Assembly (NCBI RefSeq): GCF_006385685.1
Contig: NZ_VFRP01000004.1
Location: 1-64,000, forward strand
Direction of reading: 5' to 3'
Source: Amaricoccus solimangrovi
GTDB lineage: Bacteria > Pseudomonadota > Alphaproteobacteria > Rhodobacterales > Rhodobacteraceae
DNA: 64,000 nucleotides
Shown here: piece by piece, positions 1-8,021 of the stretch
Numbering within the stretch: position 1 is the stretch's first letter
Layout of the letters: each line of letters starts with the position of its first letter
Program-made: the position numbers and the translations under genes
The notes under the pieces: generated by a model
What the model saw: only the letters and a program-made list of their open reading frames with translations
Told to the model about the DNA's origin: nothing
Database searches by the model: none

Positions 1-132
1 CCGGAATTGCACGTCATCGAGCGCCACCACGCCCGGGAACTCCTTCCGGATACCCTCGATCTCCAGCAGGGACTCCCCCGCCTTCGACTTGTGACGGTGG
101 ATCGCCGCGCGCACCTGCGGGGATACTGACAT
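1..132 (-). CDS. Sugar ABC transporter ATP-binding protein, N-terminal fragment
   Basis: Only the first 44 codons lie in the window; the gene runs off the left edge. After a short basic leader the protein reads LLEIEGIRKEFPGVVALDDV, the usual opening of RbsA/MglA-type sugar ABC ATPases just before the first Walker A motif, which is outside the window. The start is the ATG at 130-132. It lies downstream of two binding-protein genes on the same strand, so it is probably the ATPase energising uptake of their ligand (inference). The substrate cannot be told from this fragment. Confidence 0.8.
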   Translation of the reverse strand, partial: MSVSPQVRAAIHRHKSKAGESLLEIEGIRKEFPGVVALDDVQFR

Positions 133-188
133 GGTCCTTGGCCTCCGGTCCGATCGGCGGCGCCACCGGCCGCGCTTCGCTCTGTTCG

Positions 189-217
189 CCGGGCCGCGCG
201 CGCCGCGCGCGGCCCGG
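189..217 (-). terminator. GC-rich hairpin behind first sugar-binding-protein gene
   Basis: Perfect inverted repeat with 13-bp arms (189-201 and 205-217) and a 3-nt loop, between the binding-protein stop at 224 and the ATPase start at 132. There is no T-run, so it is more likely an mRNA-stabilising or attenuating stem between a highly expressed binding-protein gene and its ATPase gene than a full terminator (inference). Confidence 0.55.
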
Positions 218-223
218 TCCTGG

Positions 224-1171
224 TCACTTCGGCATGTAGTCCTTGTAGTTCTCGGCGGTCACGAGCTCGAAAGGCACGTAGACCTCGCGCGGAACGTCCT
301 TGCCGGCGATGAGATCGAGGATCGCGTCGACCGAGCCGGCGCCCTGGCCGGGCGCGCTCTGGTAGACGGTAAAGTCGAGATCGCCCGCCGCGATCGAGGC
401 GAGCGCGTCCGGCGTCGCATCGACGCCCGCCACGATCACCTGGTCCATCGCGACGCCCGAGGACTTCATCGCCTGCACCGCGCCCAGCGCCATCTCGTCG
501 TTGTTCGCCACCACCGCGTCGAACTCGATGCCCGAGGAGAGCCAGTTGGTCATCAGGTCGACCGCCTGCGTCCGCTGCCAGGTCGCCGTCTGCTCGTCCG
601 CGACCTTGATGAAGGCGCAGTCCGGCGTGGCGAGCACGTCCTTCACGCCCTGCGTCCGGAGCCGCGTGGCCTGGTTCGACAGGTCGCCGAGCATGATGAG
701 GATGTTCGCCTCGCTCTTGCCCGCGGCCTTCAGGAGTTCGCAGACCTGCTTGCCCTGGATCTGGCCCGCCTCGATCTCCTTCGAGCCGACGAAGGCCTCG
801 TTGTCGGGCAGGCTGTCGAGATTGGCGGGCAGATTGTTCACGTAGACGAGCGGGAGCCCCGCGTTCGACGCCGCCGCCGTCATCGCCGGCGTCGAGTCGC
901 TGTCGACCGGCGCCACGATCAGCCCGGCGAGCCCCGAGGCGGTGAAGTTCTCGATCTGGCTGAGCTGGCGCCCGACGTCGCGCTGCGCGTCCTCGAACTG
1001 CAGCGACGCGCCCTTCTCCTCCGCGCGGCTCGCCATCGCCTCGCGCAGCAGCGTCAGGAAGTTGTCGTCGAAATTGGAGACGGCGACGCCGATCTCCTGC
1101 GCCGAGGCTGGTCCCGCGAGCGCGGCGGCCACGGCGGCCGCGGCCAGCAGACGGTCAAATCCAAGAGACAT
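224..1171 (-). CDS. Sugar ABC transporter periplasmic substrate-binding protein (copy 1)
   Basis: A 315-residue periplasmic-binding-protein-like (ribose/galactose-binding, type I fold) protein. It has a signal peptide of about 22 residues ending ASA before QEIGVAVSNFDDNFLTLL. The start is the ATG at 1171 because GGAGG lies 8 nt upstream; an in-frame ATG seven codons earlier lacks such a site. It is clearly paralogous to the next upstream gene: both share QLSQIENF, KSEANI, NNDEMA, VIVAGVDAT and PFELVT blocks. FDDNFLT plus NNDEMA resembles the inositol/rhizopine-binding branch (MocB/IbpA-like), but the ligand is not proven. The ATPase gene follows on the same strand. Confidence 0.9.
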   Translation of the reverse strand: MSLGFDRLLAAAAVAAALAGPASAQEIGVAVSNFDDNFLTLLREAMASRAEEKGASLQFEDAQRDVGRQLSQIENFTASGLAGLIVAPVDSDSTPAMTAAASNAGLPLVYVNNLPANLDSLPDNEAFVGSKEIEAGQIQGKQVCELLKAAGKSEANILIMLGDLSNQATRLRTQGVKDVLATPDCAFIKVADEQTATWQRTQAVDLMTNWLSSGIEFDAVVANNDEMALGAVQAMKSSGVAMDQVIVAGVDATPDALASIAAGDLDFTVYQSAPGQGAGSVDAILDLIAGKDVPREVYVPFELVTAENYKDYMPK

Positions 1172-1313
1172 CGATTTCCTCCCAAGGGCCATTCGCGAGG
1201 GACTGGCCGGACCGCGCACCTTCTTTCGCGGAGCTTGCGCCCCCGGTGACCGCGCGCGGAGCGGACCCCTCTCCCGAGGGTTACCACCAAATTCGAGTCG
1301 GGGGATGCGGGAT

Positions 1314-1347
1314 CGCTCCGGCGGGGCCGCGCGGCGCCGCCGGAGCG
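1314..1347 (-). terminator. GC-rich hairpin behind second sugar-binding-protein gene
   Basis: Perfect 11-bp inverted repeat (1314-1324 and 1337-1347) around a 12-nt GC-rich loop, just 3' of the binding-protein gene that stops at 1354. There is no T-run. Its position matches the stem-loops behind the other two binding-protein genes in this window, which suggests differential expression of binding protein and downstream gene. Confidence 0.5.
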
Positions 1348-1353
1348 GCGGCC

Positions 1354-2295
1354 TCAGTTGGAGACCTGATAGTCCTTCATGTTGTCGGGCGTCACGAGTT
1401 CGAAGGGGATGTAGACCTTCGTCTCGGTCTTCTCGCCCTTGGCGAGCGCGAGGGCGGTGTCGAGCGCGCCTTCGCCCTGGCCCTTGGCGTTCTGGTAGAC
1501 GGTCACGTCGAGATCGCCCGCCTGCATCGCCGAGAGCGCGTCCTGCGTCGCGTCGACGCCGGCCACGATGACCGAATCCATCGGGATGCCCGCCGCCTTC
1601 ATCGCCTGGATCGCGCCGATCGCCATCTCGTCGTTGTTGGAGACGACCGCGTCGAACTTCACACCGGCGGAGAGCCAGTTCGCCATCAGGTCGGTGCCGG
1701 TGGTGCGCTGCCAGTTCGCGGTCTGCTCCTCGACGATCTTCATGAAGGAGCATTCGTCGGTCGCGATCACGTCGTGCACGTCCTGCGTGCGCTGGCGGGC
1801 CGCCTGGTTCGAAAGCTCGCCCATCATCACGACGATATTGGCCTCGGACTTGCCCTGTTCCTTCAGCAGCCGGCAGACCTCCTGGGTCTCGAGCGTGCCG
1901 CTCTCACGCTCGTCGGAGGCGACGAAGGCCTGGTTCTCGGGCAGCGCGTCGACATTGACCGGCTGACGGTTGACGTAGACGAGCGGAATGCCGGCGGCGG
2001 CGGCGGCGGCGCTCATCGCCACGGTCGCGTCGGTGTCGACCGGGTTCACGATGATCGCATCGACGCCGGAGGCGACGAAATTCTCGATCTGGCTGAGTTG
2101 CTTGCCGACGTCGTTCGTCGCATCCTCGACCTGGAGCGTCACGTCGTCGAGCTCGGCCGCGTGATTGATCATGCCGTTGCGCAGCACGGTCAGGAAGTTG
2201 TCGTCGAACACCGCCATCGACACCCCGACATTCGCCGCCATCGCCGCCTGCCCCATCAGGGCCATCGCCGCGACGCCAACCATCAGCTTTTTCAT
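1354..2295 (-). CDS. Sugar ABC transporter periplasmic substrate-binding protein (copy 2)
   Basis: A 313-residue secreted binding protein. The signal peptide starts MKKLMVGVAAMALMG and is probably cleaved after AMA, before ANVGVSMAVFDDNFLTVL. GGAGG sits about 10 nt upstream of the ATG. It is the same family as the adjacent downstream protein and collinear with it over the whole mature chain, so the two arose by tandem duplication. It is the first gene of the transporter cluster and is preceded by an AT-rich presumed promoter. Ribose, inositol or rhizopine-like ligands are plausible given the neighbouring ribokinase, but the ligand is undetermined. Confidence 0.9.
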   Translation of the reverse strand: MKKLMVGVAAMALMGQAAMAANVGVSMAVFDDNFLTVLRNGMINHAAELDDVTLQVEDATNDVGKQLSQIENFVASGVDAIIVNPVDTDATVAMSAAAAAAGIPLVYVNRQPVNVDALPENQAFVASDERESGTLETQEVCRLLKEQGKSEANIVVMMGELSNQAARQRTQDVHDVIATDECSFMKIVEEQTANWQRTTGTDLMANWLSAGVKFDAVVSNNDEMAIGAIQAMKAAGIPMDSVIVAGVDATQDALSAMQAGDLDVTVYQNAKGQGEGALDTALALAKGEKTETKVYIPFELVTPDNMKDYQVSN

Positions 2296-2385
2296 CAGTA
2301 TCGTCCTCCACCTCTCGGCGGTCTCGTCGCCGCCGCCTCCGGACCATCCGGATTTTCGTTACGCCCCGCCCTCGTGGAACGAATG

Positions 2386-2425
2386 CGCCGATTTATATTA
2401 TGACAGAATATTTATTCCATTTCAG
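2386..2425 (-). promoter_or_regulatory. AT-rich island with interrupted palindrome upstream of sugar transporter operon
   Basis: The 392-nt gap 2296-2687 holds no gene. Inside it lies an unusually AT-rich stretch with the interrupted palindrome GAATATTTATTC at 2406-2417, about 110 nt upstream of the binding-protein start. It is probably the operon promoter and an operator for a sugar-responsive repressor (inference). The rest of the gap is GC-rich and shows no other recognisable element. Confidence 0.4.
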
Positions 2426-2687
2426 GATCCGCCGTCAAGGCCGAACTGGCATTCCGCGACGATTCCCCGCGCGGCCCCGGAAGCGCCGCCCGCGGGCCGC
2501 AGGACGCGGTTCCGGCGCGGCCGGAGGCCGATTCCCGCCGGTTTCCCGCCCGGGCCGGACCCGACGGGACGCGCGCGGGAGCGGCCGGGGAACGGTGGCC
2601 GGGCGTGGCGATTCGCCCGCGCGCCGCGGCATCCTTTCGGCTTCCTTTCGGCTTCCGCGCGCGCGCGGAGCGGGCTATGGAATATGG

Positions 2688-2930
2688 ATGAAGAAGTTCA
2701 TCGACACCGATCACCCGGCGTTCCGGCCCCTCTGGCTGAGGGTGCTCACGACGCTCGTCTGCCTCGTCTGGGGTGTCGTCGAACTGATGACCGGCGGCCC
2801 GTTCTGGGCGATGATCTTCCTCGGGCTCGGCGTCTACTGCGTCTACGCCTTCTTCTTCGACTTCCATCCGGAGAACCATCCGTCCCAGCGCCCGCCCGAG
2901 GCCCCGGAGACGCCGAGGGATCCGGACTAG
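2688..2930 (+). CDS. Small membrane protein, DUF3329-like
   Basis: An 80-residue protein starting MKKFIDTDHPAFRPLWLRVL, with two hydrophobic segments (about residues 17-36 and 40-57) separated by a short TGG-containing turn, and a Pro/Glu-rich polar tail. The DTDHP..RPLW opening and two-helix layout recall the short DUF3329 proteins of Rhodobacterales; the family name is recalled, not computed. The function is unknown. Its TAG stop overlaps the stop of the convergent ribokinase gene through a shared CTAG. An ATG four bases upstream in another frame is not coding. Confidence 0.65.
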   Translation: MKKFIDTDHPAFRPLWLRVLTTLVCLVWGVVELMTGGPFWAMIFLGLGVYCVYAFFFDFHPENHPSQRPPEAPETPRDPD

Positions 2931-3850
2931 CCGCGCGCCAGCAGCGCCTCGACCTCCGCGAGCACCGGCATCGAGGCGGCGGCGCCCGGCCGCGTCACGG
3001 AAATGCCCGCGACCGCGCTCGCGAAACGCAACGCCTCGCGCGGCGCCAGCCCGCGCGCCAGCCCGGTGGCGAAACCGCCGTTGAAGGCGTCGCCGGCGCC
3101 CACCGTCTCCGCGACCGGGCCCGGCGCCATCGCCGGGACGAGCTCGGCGATGCCCGGCGCGCGCCAGAAGACGCCGCGCTCCCCGAGCGTGATCACCGCC
3201 GCCCCGGCGCCGAGGCCGAGCAGCGCGTCGGCGGCGGCGCGCGCGCCCTCGGCATCCGCGACGGCGATTCCCGTCATCGCCTCCGCCTCGGTCTCGTTCG
3301 GCGTCACGTAGTCGCAGAGCCGGAGCAGGTCGGCGGGCAGTTCACGCCCCGGCGCCGGGTTGAGGATCGTGGCGACCCCCGCCTCCCGCGCGAGCGCGAG
3401 GCCGCGGGCCGCCGCCGCGAGCGGCTGTTCGAGCTGGGTCAGGAAGACGTCGGCGGCTCGGATCGTGGCCGCGTTGGCATCGAGATCGGCGGGCGAAAGC
3501 TCGGCCGCCGCGCCCGGCGCGATGATGATCGCATTGTCGCCCGTCGCCGCCTCGACGAAGATGAAGGCCGCGCCGGTATGCCCCTCGGGGGAGCGCGTCA
3601 CGGCGGGCGTGACCCCCGCCCCGCGCCAGAGGTCGAGCGCCATCTCGGCGAAGGCGTCCTTTCCGAGCCGGGTGATGATCGTCACCTCCGCCCCCAGCCG
3701 CCCCGCGGCCACCGCCTGGTTGGACCCCTTGCCGCCGGGGCCGAGCGCGAAGCCGAGCCCGCGCAGCGTCTCGCCGATCCGCGGCATCCGCTCCGCGCGA
3801 TAGGTGGTGTCGGCGTTGAAGACGCCGAGGACGACAACCCTGCCCGCCAT
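2927..3850 (-). CDS. rbsK: Ribokinase
   Basis: A 307-residue PfkB-family kinase, probably phosphorylating D-ribose to ribose 5-phosphate in the cytoplasm. The N-terminal VVLGVFNADTTYR and GGKGSNQAVAAGRLG (PfkB signature 1) and the C-terminal VAETVGAGDAFNGGFATGLA (signature 2, with the catalytic Asp in GAGD) are both intact. NPAPGRELP and the VTPNETEAE segment are typical of RbsK. The ATG at 3850 follows GAGGAG by 7 nt. It starts 10 nt after the GDSL hydrolase stop, so the two are probably co-transcribed and lie upstream of the sugar ABC transporter genes. Another PfkB sugar specificity cannot be excluded. Confidence 0.85.
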   Translation of the reverse strand: MAGRVVVLGVFNADTTYRAERMPRIGETLRGLGFALGPGGKGSNQAVAAGRLGAEVTIITRLGKDAFAEMALDLWRGAGVTPAVTRSPEGHTGAAFIFVEAATGDNAIIIAPGAAAELSPADLDANAATIRAADVFLTQLEQPLAAAARGLALAREAGVATILNPAPGRELPADLLRLCDYVTPNETEAEAMTGIAVADAEGARAAADALLGLGAGAAVITLGERGVFWRAPGIAELVPAMAPGPVAETVGAGDAFNGGFATGLARGLAPREALRFASAVAGISVTRPGAAASMPVLAEVEALLARG

Positions 3851-3860
3851 GCGCCGCTCC

Positions 3861-4508
3861 TCAGTCCGCGAGACCCGCGATCGCCTCGGCCACCGCCTGG
3901 CCAAGCCGGGCATGGGCCTCCGCGTCGAAATGCACGCCGTCGACCGGGCTCGACCCGATGACCTCGCCCGCGTCGAGGAAGGCGACGCCGGCCCGCTTCG
4001 CCGCCTCCGCGTAGATCGCGCCGAGCCGCTTCGACTTCTCCGCGCCGCCCGTGAAGATCTCGCCGAGGCATCCCGCCTCGAGGACCGGCGGCGGCGCGAT
4101 CAGCAGGACCGCCGGCGCCCCGCCATCGACTCCCGCCGTGCTGGTCCGGACCGCCGCGACCAGCGCCAGAACGGCGTCGGCCGCCTCCACCACCGGCATC
4201 TGGAAGCGCTGCTTCATGTCGTTGGTGCCGAGCATGATCGCGACCAGATCGAGCGGACGATGGCTCTCCAGCAGCGCCGGCAGCACCGCGAGCCCGTCGC
4301 GGTGCGCGCCGCCGATCGGATCGGGGAAGACCGTGGTCCGCCCCGGCAGCCCCTCCTCCACCACGCGCCAGCGATCGCCCAGCGCGGCGGCGAGAACGCC
4401 CGGCCAGCGCGTCTCCGGCCCGAACCGGCCCATGTCCTGGAGGCTCGCCATCGGCATCGTGCCATGCGTGTTGCTGTCGCCGTAGCACATCACGGTCCGG
4501 GTCTTCAT
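3861..4508 (-). CDS. SGNH/GDSL-family hydrolase
   Basis: A 215-residue SGNH hydrolase without a signal peptide, so probably a cytoplasmic esterase, acylhydrolase or deacetylase. The family blocks are visible: CYGDSNTHG (block I, nucleophile Ser), GLPGRTT (Gly block), MLGTNDMK (block III, Asn) and DGVHFD near the C-terminus (block V, Asp and His). The nearest recalled relatives are arylesterase-like proteins of the GDSL-lipase type. The ATG at 4508 was chosen because GDSN then lies close to the N-terminus as in the family. Its place next to ribokinase suggests a role on a sugar ester or glycoside, but no substrate can be assigned. Confidence 0.85.
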   Translation of the reverse strand: MKTRTVMCYGDSNTHGTMPMASLQDMGRFGPETRWPGVLAAALGDRWRVVEEGLPGRTTVFPDPIGGAHRDGLAVLPALLESHRPLDLVAIMLGTNDMKQRFQMPVVEAADAVLALVAAVRTSTAGVDGGAPAVLLIAPPPVLEAGCLGEIFTGGAEKSKRLGAIYAEAAKRAGVAFLDAGEVIGSSPVDGVHFDAEAHARLGQAVAEAIAGLAD

Positions 4509-4633
4509 TCCGTTCCCCCCTGGTCTCTCTCTCCCCGCGTCGCGCGCGGGGTGCAAGCTCAGGCGTAACGAAGCATAATCGGGCGCGCAACGCATTCCAC
4601 CGCGCGCGTCCGCGCGGCCCCCCGGGAGGTGCC

Positions 4634-4960
4634 ATGACCGAGATCGTCACCGTCGAGATCCTCTGCCCCGACACCGAGACCGCGACGCGGATCGCCGGCG
4701 CCGCGCTCGACCGCCGGCTGGCCGCCTGCGCCAATATCGGCGCGGGCGTCACCAGCCATTACACCTGGCAGGGCATGCGCGAATGCGCCTCCGAAACGCC
4801 GCTCTTCCTCAAGACCCGCGCGACGCTCTTCCGCCCGCTCGCGGCGCTCGCGCGTCACCTCCACCCCTACGACCTGCCCTGCATCCTCGCCCATCCCGCG
4901 ACGATGGTGACGGAGGATTACCGCGACTGGGTGCTCTCCGAGACCGAAAGCGGCGCCTGA
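4634..4960 (+). CDS. cutA: Divalent-cation tolerance protein CutA
   Basis: A 108-residue CutA1-family protein: a small trimeric, ferredoxin-like-fold cytoplasmic protein linked to copper/divalent metal tolerance. The diagnostic run RRLAACANIGAGVTSHYTWQ and the C-terminal YDLPCILAHPATMVTEDYRDWV match the family over full length. The start follows GGGAGGTGCC. The last 43 nt (4918-4960) overlap the 3' end of the convergent sqdC gene in antisense. Confidence 0.93.
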   Translation: MTEIVTVEILCPDTETATRIAGAALDRRLAACANIGAGVTSHYTWQGMRECASETPLFLKTRATLFRPLAALARHLHPYDLPCILAHPATMVTEDYRDWVLSETESGA

Positions 4961-5814
4961 GCGCGCGCGACGAGGTCCGGCAGATCCGCCTCGAGCCGCG
5001 CGAGGCCCGCCGGCCGCCAGCCGAGCGCGCGGAGCCGATCCGTCGCCATCACCGCGAGCGCCGAGGCGTCGGCGCGCTCGGGCGGCGGATGCGCGGCGCC
5101 CGTGAGCGCCGCGACCCGCGCCAGCAGGTCGCGCCGGTCGAGCACGATGTCGGAGACGTTGTAGAGCCGCTCCGTCTCCGGCGTCTCGAGCATCAGCCGG
5201 ACCGCCGCGGCCAGATCGGCGCCATGCACCTCGGTCGCGACGCGCGGCGCGACCCGCTCGCCGCCGAGCCAGGCGCGGAAGAGATCGGCCCATTTGTGTT
5301 CCGGCCCGCCCGGCGGCTGGCCGAAGACCCCGGTGGCGCGGAGCGAGACCGGCCGCGCGCCCTGATCGGCGAGCGCGTCCAGCATCCGCTCCGTCGCATG
5401 TTTCGCCTGGCCGTAGAGCGTGCTCCCCGCCGCCGGCGGGTCCGTCTCCAGAAGCCTCTCGCCCGGCGCGGGATCGCCATAGGCCGCGCGGCTCGACAGG
5501 AAGACGAGGCGGGCGACGCCGCGGGCGAGCGCCGCCTCGAAGAGCTGGCGCGAGCCTTCGACGTTGCGCCGCCAGAAGCCTTCCGGATCCTCGCCCTCGC
5601 CGCCCCGGTAGAGCCCGGGCAGATGATCGAAGGCCGCGTGGACGAGCGCCGCCGCCGCGGGCAGCGTGACCGGCGCGCCAAGCTCCCACGGCAGATGCTC
5701 CGCCCCGTCGACCGGCGCGCGGCCGAGCGTGACGACCTCGTGCCCCGCGGCGATGAGGTCGGCCAGGATGAACCGCCCGACGCGGCCGCCCGCCCCGGTG
5801 ATCAGGACACGCAT
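4918..5814 (-). CDS. sqdC: NAD(P)-dependent epimerase/reductase of sulfolipid synthesis, SqdC
   Basis: A 298-residue extended short-chain dehydrogenase with the Rossmann motif GAGGRVGR near the N-terminus, SSRAAYGD and the catalytic YGQAK (YxxxK). Its assignment as SqdC rests mainly on position: it follows sqdB and sqdD, the order of the Rhodobacter sphaeroides sqdBDC operon, where SqdC is a reductase-like protein whose loss causes a sulfoquinovosyl-dihydroxyacetone to accumulate. Its ATG lies inside the sqdD 3' end (13-nt overlap), implying translational coupling. The 3' end overlaps cutA by 43 nt. On sequence alone it is only an NAD-dependent epimerase/dehydratase. Confidence 0.75.
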   Translation of the reverse strand: MRVLITGAGGRVGRFILADLIAAGHEVVTLGRAPVDGAEHLPWELGAPVTLPAAAALVHAAFDHLPGLYRGGEGEDPEGFWRRNVEGSRQLFEAALARGVARLVFLSSRAAYGDPAPGERLLETDPPAAGSTLYGQAKHATERMLDALADQGARPVSLRATGVFGQPPGGPEHKWADLFRAWLGGERVAPRVATEVHGADLAAAVRLMLETPETERLYNVSDIVLDRRDLLARVAALTGAAHPPPERADASALAVMATDRLRALGWRPAGLARLEADLPDLVARAQAPLSVSESTQSR

Positions 5815-6662
5815 GCCGCGGCCTCCGGACCGGCCAGGGCCGCGATGTCGGCGGGCAAGTTCTCGCCGGTGAGATAGGCCCGCCAGAGATCGATCAGCGG
5901 CCCGAGCCGGTCCGCCTTCGCATGCTCGGCCCAAGGCTTCTCGTACTGGTAGTGCAGCACGCGGATCGAGGCCCAGTCCCAGAGATCGGGCATGTTGAAC
6001 CAGACGTATTGCAGCAGGTTGCAATAGACCGGCAGCCCGTGCCAGCCTGGGAAGAACTCCTGCAGGAAGCTCTGGTCGGTCCGCCGCCAGAAGGCCCCCG
6101 GCGCGTCGAGCCGCGCCAGCATCGCGGCGAAGGTCTCGCGCGCGGGCCGGGCCACGAAGACGCCGGAATTGAGCCGGGTGAAATCCCCGAGGCTCTCGTA
6201 GACATTGGGCGCGGCAGAGAATTCCGGATAGCGGAACAGGATGTCAATGTTTCTCAGCACCAGCGCGTCGGCGTCGATGAAGACGACGCGCTCGTATTCC
6301 TCCATCTGCCACAGCCTGAGCTTGACGAAATTGTCGAGCGGCGTGTGGAAGGCCGGCTTCTCGCCCTTGGTGAAGGGGGCGAGCCCGTGGATGCGGTCGC
6401 GGGCATGGGCGGCGTTGAACGCGTCCGAGGTCGGGAGCAGGTCGGCCCGCGCGAGGCGCACGCCGAATTCGTGGAGCGGATCGAGCGCCGCCGCCCCGAC
6501 CCCGCCGGTATGGAGCACGACGATGTCCGCCTCGCTTCCGCTCGCGCGGATCGAGCGGCAGAGCGCGCGGGCGCCGAGCGCGTAATCGGCGTTCGTCACC
6601 AGCGTCGCATAGGCGTGGGTGCTGACCGGCGCGTGGTCCGCCGCCGGCGCGCCCGCCTCCAT
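5802..6662 (-). CDS. sqdD: Sulfoquinovosyl glycosyltransferase SqdD (GT8, glycogenin-like)
   Basis: A 286-residue glycosyltransferase family 8 protein: YATLVTNADYALGARAL at the N-terminus, DNFVKLRLWQ, the metal-binding DAD in VVFIDADALVL (about residues 130-132), and FNSG-like TRLNSGVFV. In R. sphaeroides SqdD is the glycogenin-related transferase moving sulfoquinovose from UDP-sulfoquinovose to diacylglycerol; the same role is inferred here from family plus position between sqdB and sqdC. The ATG at 6662 overlaps the sqdB stop as TGATG; a GTG one codon earlier is possible. No transmembrane segment is seen, so it probably acts at the cytoplasmic membrane face. Confidence 0.82.
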   Translation of the reverse strand: MEAGAPAADHAPVSTHAYATLVTNADYALGARALCRSIRASGSEADIVVLHTGGVGAAALDPLHEFGVRLARADLLPTSDAFNAAHARDRIHGLAPFTKGEKPAFHTPLDNFVKLRLWQMEEYERVVFIDADALVLRNIDILFRYPEFSAAPNVYESLGDFTRLNSGVFVARPARETFAAMLARLDAPGAFWRRTDQSFLQEFFPGWHGLPVYCNLLQYVWFNMPDLWDWASIRVLHYQYEKPWAEHAKADRLGPLIDLWRAYLTGENLPADIAALAGPEAAACVS

Positions 6663-7882
6663 CACGAGACCGATCTGAGCGCGCGGCCCTCGGGATCGCG
6701 CTCGACGATCTTGCCGATCTCGCGCGTCCAGGCCGAGACGGCCGGCACGCGCGCGCGGTCGACGCGATAGGCGTAGCGTTTCGCCACCTCGACGACCTCC
6801 GAGAGCAGCCCCTCGGCCAGCGTGATCGGCTCCAGCCCGAGGTCGAGGAACTGGTCGTTCCGCACCACCAGATCGTTCTCCGCCGCTTCCTTGCGCGGAT
6901 TGGGCAGCCAGGCGATCTTCGCCCCGGTGAGCTTCGCCACCAGTTCGGCGAGATCGCGCACCCGGTGCGTCTCGGTCATCTGGTTGAAGACCTTCACCCG
7001 CTCGCCCCGCCTCGGCGCCTCGCGCAGCGCGAGTTCGACGCAGCGCACCGAATCCTGGATGTGGATGAAGGCCCGCGTCTGGCCGCCGGTGCCGTGCACC
7101 GTCAGCGGATAGTCGATCGCCGCCTGGATCAGGAAGCGGTTCAGCACGGTGCCGTAGTCGCCGTCGTAGTCGAACCGGTTGATCAGCTGGACATTGCGCC
7201 GCGTCTGCTCGGTATGCGTGCCCCAGACGATGCCCTGGTGCAGGTCGGTGATCCGGAGCCCGTCGTTCTGCGCGTAGAACTGGAACAGGATCTGATCGAG
7301 GCTCTTCGTCATGTGGTAGATCGAGCCGGGCCGGGTCGGGTAGAGGATCTCCTGGCGCTTCTTATCGCCCGAGAGCGTCTCGATCTCGACCGGCAGATAG
7401 CCCTCGGGGATCGCCGCGCCGATGGTGGAATAGCCGTAGACGCCCATCGTGCCGAGATGCACGAGATGCGCGTCGAGCTCGATCTCGACGAGCGCGTTCA
7501 GCAGGTTGTGCGTCGCGTTGACGTTGTTGGAGACGGTGTAGTTCTTGTGCCGGTCCGACTTCATCGAATAGGGCGCGGCGCGCTGCTCGGCGAAATGGAT
7601 CACCGCGTCGGGGCGTTCCTTCGCCAGCCAGCCCTTCAGGATCTCGTAGTCGGTGGCGAGGTCGATCAGGTGGAAATGGATCCGCCGCCCGGTCTCCGCG
7701 TGCCAGACCCGGGTGCGCTCCTGGATCGAATCCATCGGCGTGAGCGACTGCACGCCCAGTTCGGTGTCGATCCAGCGGCGGCTGAGGTTGTCGAGAATGT
7801 GGACCTCGTGCCCCTGGTCGGAGAGATGCAGCGAAGTCGGCCAACCGACGAAGCCGTCGCCACCAAGAACCGCGATCTTCAT
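6662..7882 (-). CDS. sqdB: UDP-sulfoquinovose synthase SqdB
   Basis: A 406-residue SDR enzyme that converts UDP-glucose and sulfite to UDP-sulfoquinovose, the headgroup donor for the membrane sulfolipid SQDG. It parallels plant SQD1 and bacterial SqdB throughout: GGDGFVGW NAD-binding motif (residues 7-14), HFAEQRAAPYSM, HLGTMGVYG with Thr145, IYHMTKS with Tyr189 and Lys193 as the catalytic pair, VFNQMTE and VPNPR-like LPNPRKE. It is the first gene of sqdB-sqdD-sqdC. The intergenic leader 7883-8021 contains no recognisable Pho box. Confidence is high because the match extends well beyond the generic SDR motifs. Confidence 0.95.
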   Translation of the reverse strand: MKIAVLGGDGFVGWPTSLHLSDQGHEVHILDNLSRRWIDTELGVQSLTPMDSIQERTRVWHAETGRRIHFHLIDLATDYEILKGWLAKERPDAVIHFAEQRAAPYSMKSDRHKNYTVSNNVNATHNLLNALVEIELDAHLVHLGTMGVYGYSTIGAAIPEGYLPVEIETLSGDKKRQEILYPTRPGSIYHMTKSLDQILFQFYAQNDGLRITDLHQGIVWGTHTEQTRRNVQLINRFDYDGDYGTVLNRFLIQAAIDYPLTVHGTGGQTRAFIHIQDSVRCVELALREAPRRGERVKVFNQMTETHRVRDLAELVAKLTGAKIAWLPNPRKEAAENDLVVRNDQFLDLGLEPITLAEGLLSEVVEVAKRYAYRVDRARVPAVSAWTREIGKIVERDPEGRALRSVS

Positions 7883-8021
7883 GGGAATCTCCCGCGCCTG
7901 AAAATTTCTCCGCCGCCCTTATCAACGCTTCATGACAATTCGCGGACAGTCGAGCCTTACCGCGCCCGTGATCCCGAAGGTAGTGCCAAGAGGCCCCGGT
8001 GGCGAGCCCTGCGGCGCCCGG

